Origin: Mailhella sp.
GTDB taxonomy: Bacteria > Desulfobacterota > Desulfovibrionia > Desulfovibrionales > Desulfovibrionaceae
Length of the DNA: 14,856 nt
Direction: 5' to 3'
NCBI GenBank assembly: GCA_024404335.1
Contig: JAKSQA010000006.1
Coordinates: 1 to 14,856 of the forward strand
The position numbers were made by a program, and so were the translations under genes. This document shows positions 13,954 through 14,856 of the stretch, one piece after another (the stretch's first letter is position 1; the number at the start of each line of letters is the position of its first letter). A model generated the notes under the pieces. It worked only from the letters and a program-made list of their open reading frames with translations, ran no database searches and was not told the DNA's origin.

Positions 13954-14311
13954 CTGTCGTCTGCGATGCGTCCGAATGGACGCATGGCGCTTATCACATC
14001 CGGCATGGCTCTGCAGGAAGGCCCCCCTGCCGAGTGAGATGAAGCGGCTCTGTACCCCTCTGCTTGCGGCCATGGGGCCGTACGGAATTACGGAAAGACG
14101 GCACCCGGAAGCCTGGTGCTTGGTGAGTGTGGCCGGGAGGGAGATTTTCCGGCCTCTGTGCGGCTGCTCCTGCGGCTTTTGCAGCGGAAGCCATGCGGAA
14201 AGCGGAAAGATGAAAACAAGGAGCGTCCGCATGGAGATTCGGATAATGCGCCGCGCCGCTTCCGCCCTGTGAAGTCCGCAGGAATCCGCCGCATACCCGG
14301 GATGCAGGGCG
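13954..14311. other. Intergenic stretch with no supported gene
   Basis: About 360 bases between the opgH hairpin and the infB terminator. Directly after the opgH hairpin, ATGCGTCC (13966-13973) and GGACGCAT (13978-13985) form a second perfect 8-bp hairpin with loop GAAT. Open frames of 66-140 codons cross this stretch on both strands, but none has a ribosome-binding site or a protein-like composition, and one overlaps opgH and its terminator. No tRNA or known RNA motif is recognisable. It is a convergent gap, so no promoter is required here. Confidence 0.5.
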
Positions 14312-14346
14312 AAAAAAAGGCGGATTCCCCGCAGGGAATCCGCCTT
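14312..14346 (-). terminator. Rho-independent terminator of infB
   Basis: On the minus strand, a perfect 13-bp stem (plus coordinates 14334-14346 with 14317-14329) with a 4-base loop is followed by a run of seven T residues (A-run at 14312-14318). It lies 18 bases after the infB stop codon, so infB is the last gene of its transcript. Confidence 0.93.
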
Positions 14347-14364
14347 AGGCTCTGAAGTGTCCGT

Positions 14365-14856
14365 TTAGTCGAGGGATGCTGCCTCTTCCACCATATCGAA
14401 GGCTTCGATGACGTCGCCGATCTTGATGTCGTGGAAGTTCTCAAGTCCGCAGCCGCACTCGAGGTTGCGCACGACTTCGCGGGCGTCGTCCTTCAGGCGC
14501 TTGAGCGAAGCGATCTTGCCGGTGTAGACGACCACGCCGTCACGGAGCAGCCTGACGTTCGCCGTACGGGTGAGCTTGCCGTCGGTGACCATGCAGCCGG
14601 CGATGACGCCGACCTTGGGCACGGAGAAGGTCTGGCGGACTTCCGCCTGGCCGAGGTAGACTTCCTTGGAGACAGGGGCGAGGAGGCCGGCCATGGCGCT
14701 CTTTATCTCATCCACGAGCTTGTAGATGATGTCGTAGAAGCGGATGTCCACCTGCTCCTGTTCCGCGATCTCCTTTACCTTGGCGGTCGGGCGCACGTTG
14801 AAGCCGATGATGATGGCGTTGGATGCCGCAGCCAGCATGATGTCGGATTCGGAAAT
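14365..14856 (-). CDS. infB: Translation initiation factor IF-2, C-terminal part (cut by window edge)
   Basis: The last 163 residues of IF-2; the frame is open to the window end and continues beyond it. The visible part covers the end of domain III ([20 protein letters not shown], residues 12-31, a hallmark of IF-2), the linking helix with [19 protein letters not shown], and the C-terminal domain that recognises initiator fMet-t[45 protein letters not shown] and the conserved [21 protein letters not shown]-2 is the GTPase that places initiator tRNA on the ribosome; the G domain lies outside the window. Codon use is strongly biased, as in rpsA. In many bacteria infB is followed by rbfA in one operon; here a strong terminator follows directly, so rbfA must be elsewhere. 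Confidence 0.98.
   Translation of the reverse strand: MSESDIMLAAASNAIIIGFNVRPTAKVKEIAEQEQVDIRFYDIIYKLVDEIKSAMAGLLAPVSKEVYLGQAEVRQTFSVPKVGVIAGCMVTDGKLTRTANVRLLRDGVVVYTGKIASLKRLKDDAREVVRNLECGCGLENFHDIKIGDVIEAFDMVEEAASLD

Noticed and set aside
13810..14232. 140-codon minus-strand frame with a hydrophobic N-terminus
   Set aside because: It overlaps the opgH 3' end and its terminator, lacks a ribosome-binding site, and the rest is low-complexity.

Overview
The window reads as an ordinary chromosomal stretch of a moderately GC-rich, Gram-negative bacterium. It carries outer-membrane lipopolysaccharide synthesis (waaA) and periplasmic glucan synthesis (opgGH). The mix of a CoA-disulfide/persulfide reductase, a TauE/SafE (TSUP) transporter, a DUF721 protein and a single CYTH protein, together with the codon style, fits a Desulfovibrionaceae-like sulfate or sulfite reducer. 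That assignment is inference; there is no rRNA or other marker here to settle it. I see no phage genes, transposase, CRISPR array, tRNA or rRNA.

Layout. (1) 1-441: the terminator of an upstream gene, then about 400 bases without a convincing gene, holding a terminator-like hairpin and a candidate promoter. (2) 478-2193: FAD/NAD(P)H disulfide reductase fused to a rhodanese domain, closed by a strong terminator. (3) 2316-3698 waaA (+) converges on and overlaps an RluA-family pseudouridine synthase (-, 3686-4630). (4) A 202-base gap with back-to-back candidate promoters leads to rpsA (4833-6530), which ends at a GNRA-loop terminator. (5) 6625-8500: TSUP transporter, CYTH protein and DUF721/DciA-like protein, all on +, with short gaps and no terminator between them. 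(6) 8514-9485 (-): a lone OppF/DppF-type ABC ATPase with no permease or binding-protein gene beside it. (7) 9769-13892: the opgG-opgH operon, closed by a 17-bp hairpin. (8) 13954-14311: noncoding sequence, then the 3' end of infB (-), which runs out of the window, and its terminator.

How they work together. Two themes are coherent: cell envelope (WaaA adds Kdo to lipid A; OpgH polymerises and OpgG finishes osmoregulated periplasmic glucans) and translation (S1, IF-2, an rRNA pseudouridine synthase). The reductase-rhodanese protein and the TSUP transporter both suggest sulfur-compound handling but are not in one operon. By eye, rpsA, the reductase and infB share a strongly biased codon set (ATC, CGC/CGT, GGC, CTC). 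waaA, the pseudouridine synthase, the DUF721 gene and the ABC gene use many AGG, ATA, CGG and GGG codons. This suggests the reductase is highly expressed.

I did not find a clearly undescribed system. The items most worth a second look are the leader architecture before the reductase gene, the orphan OppF-type ATPase, an Asp/Asn exchange at a conserved OpgG motif, and the overlapping divergent promoters between the pseudouridine synthase and rpsA.
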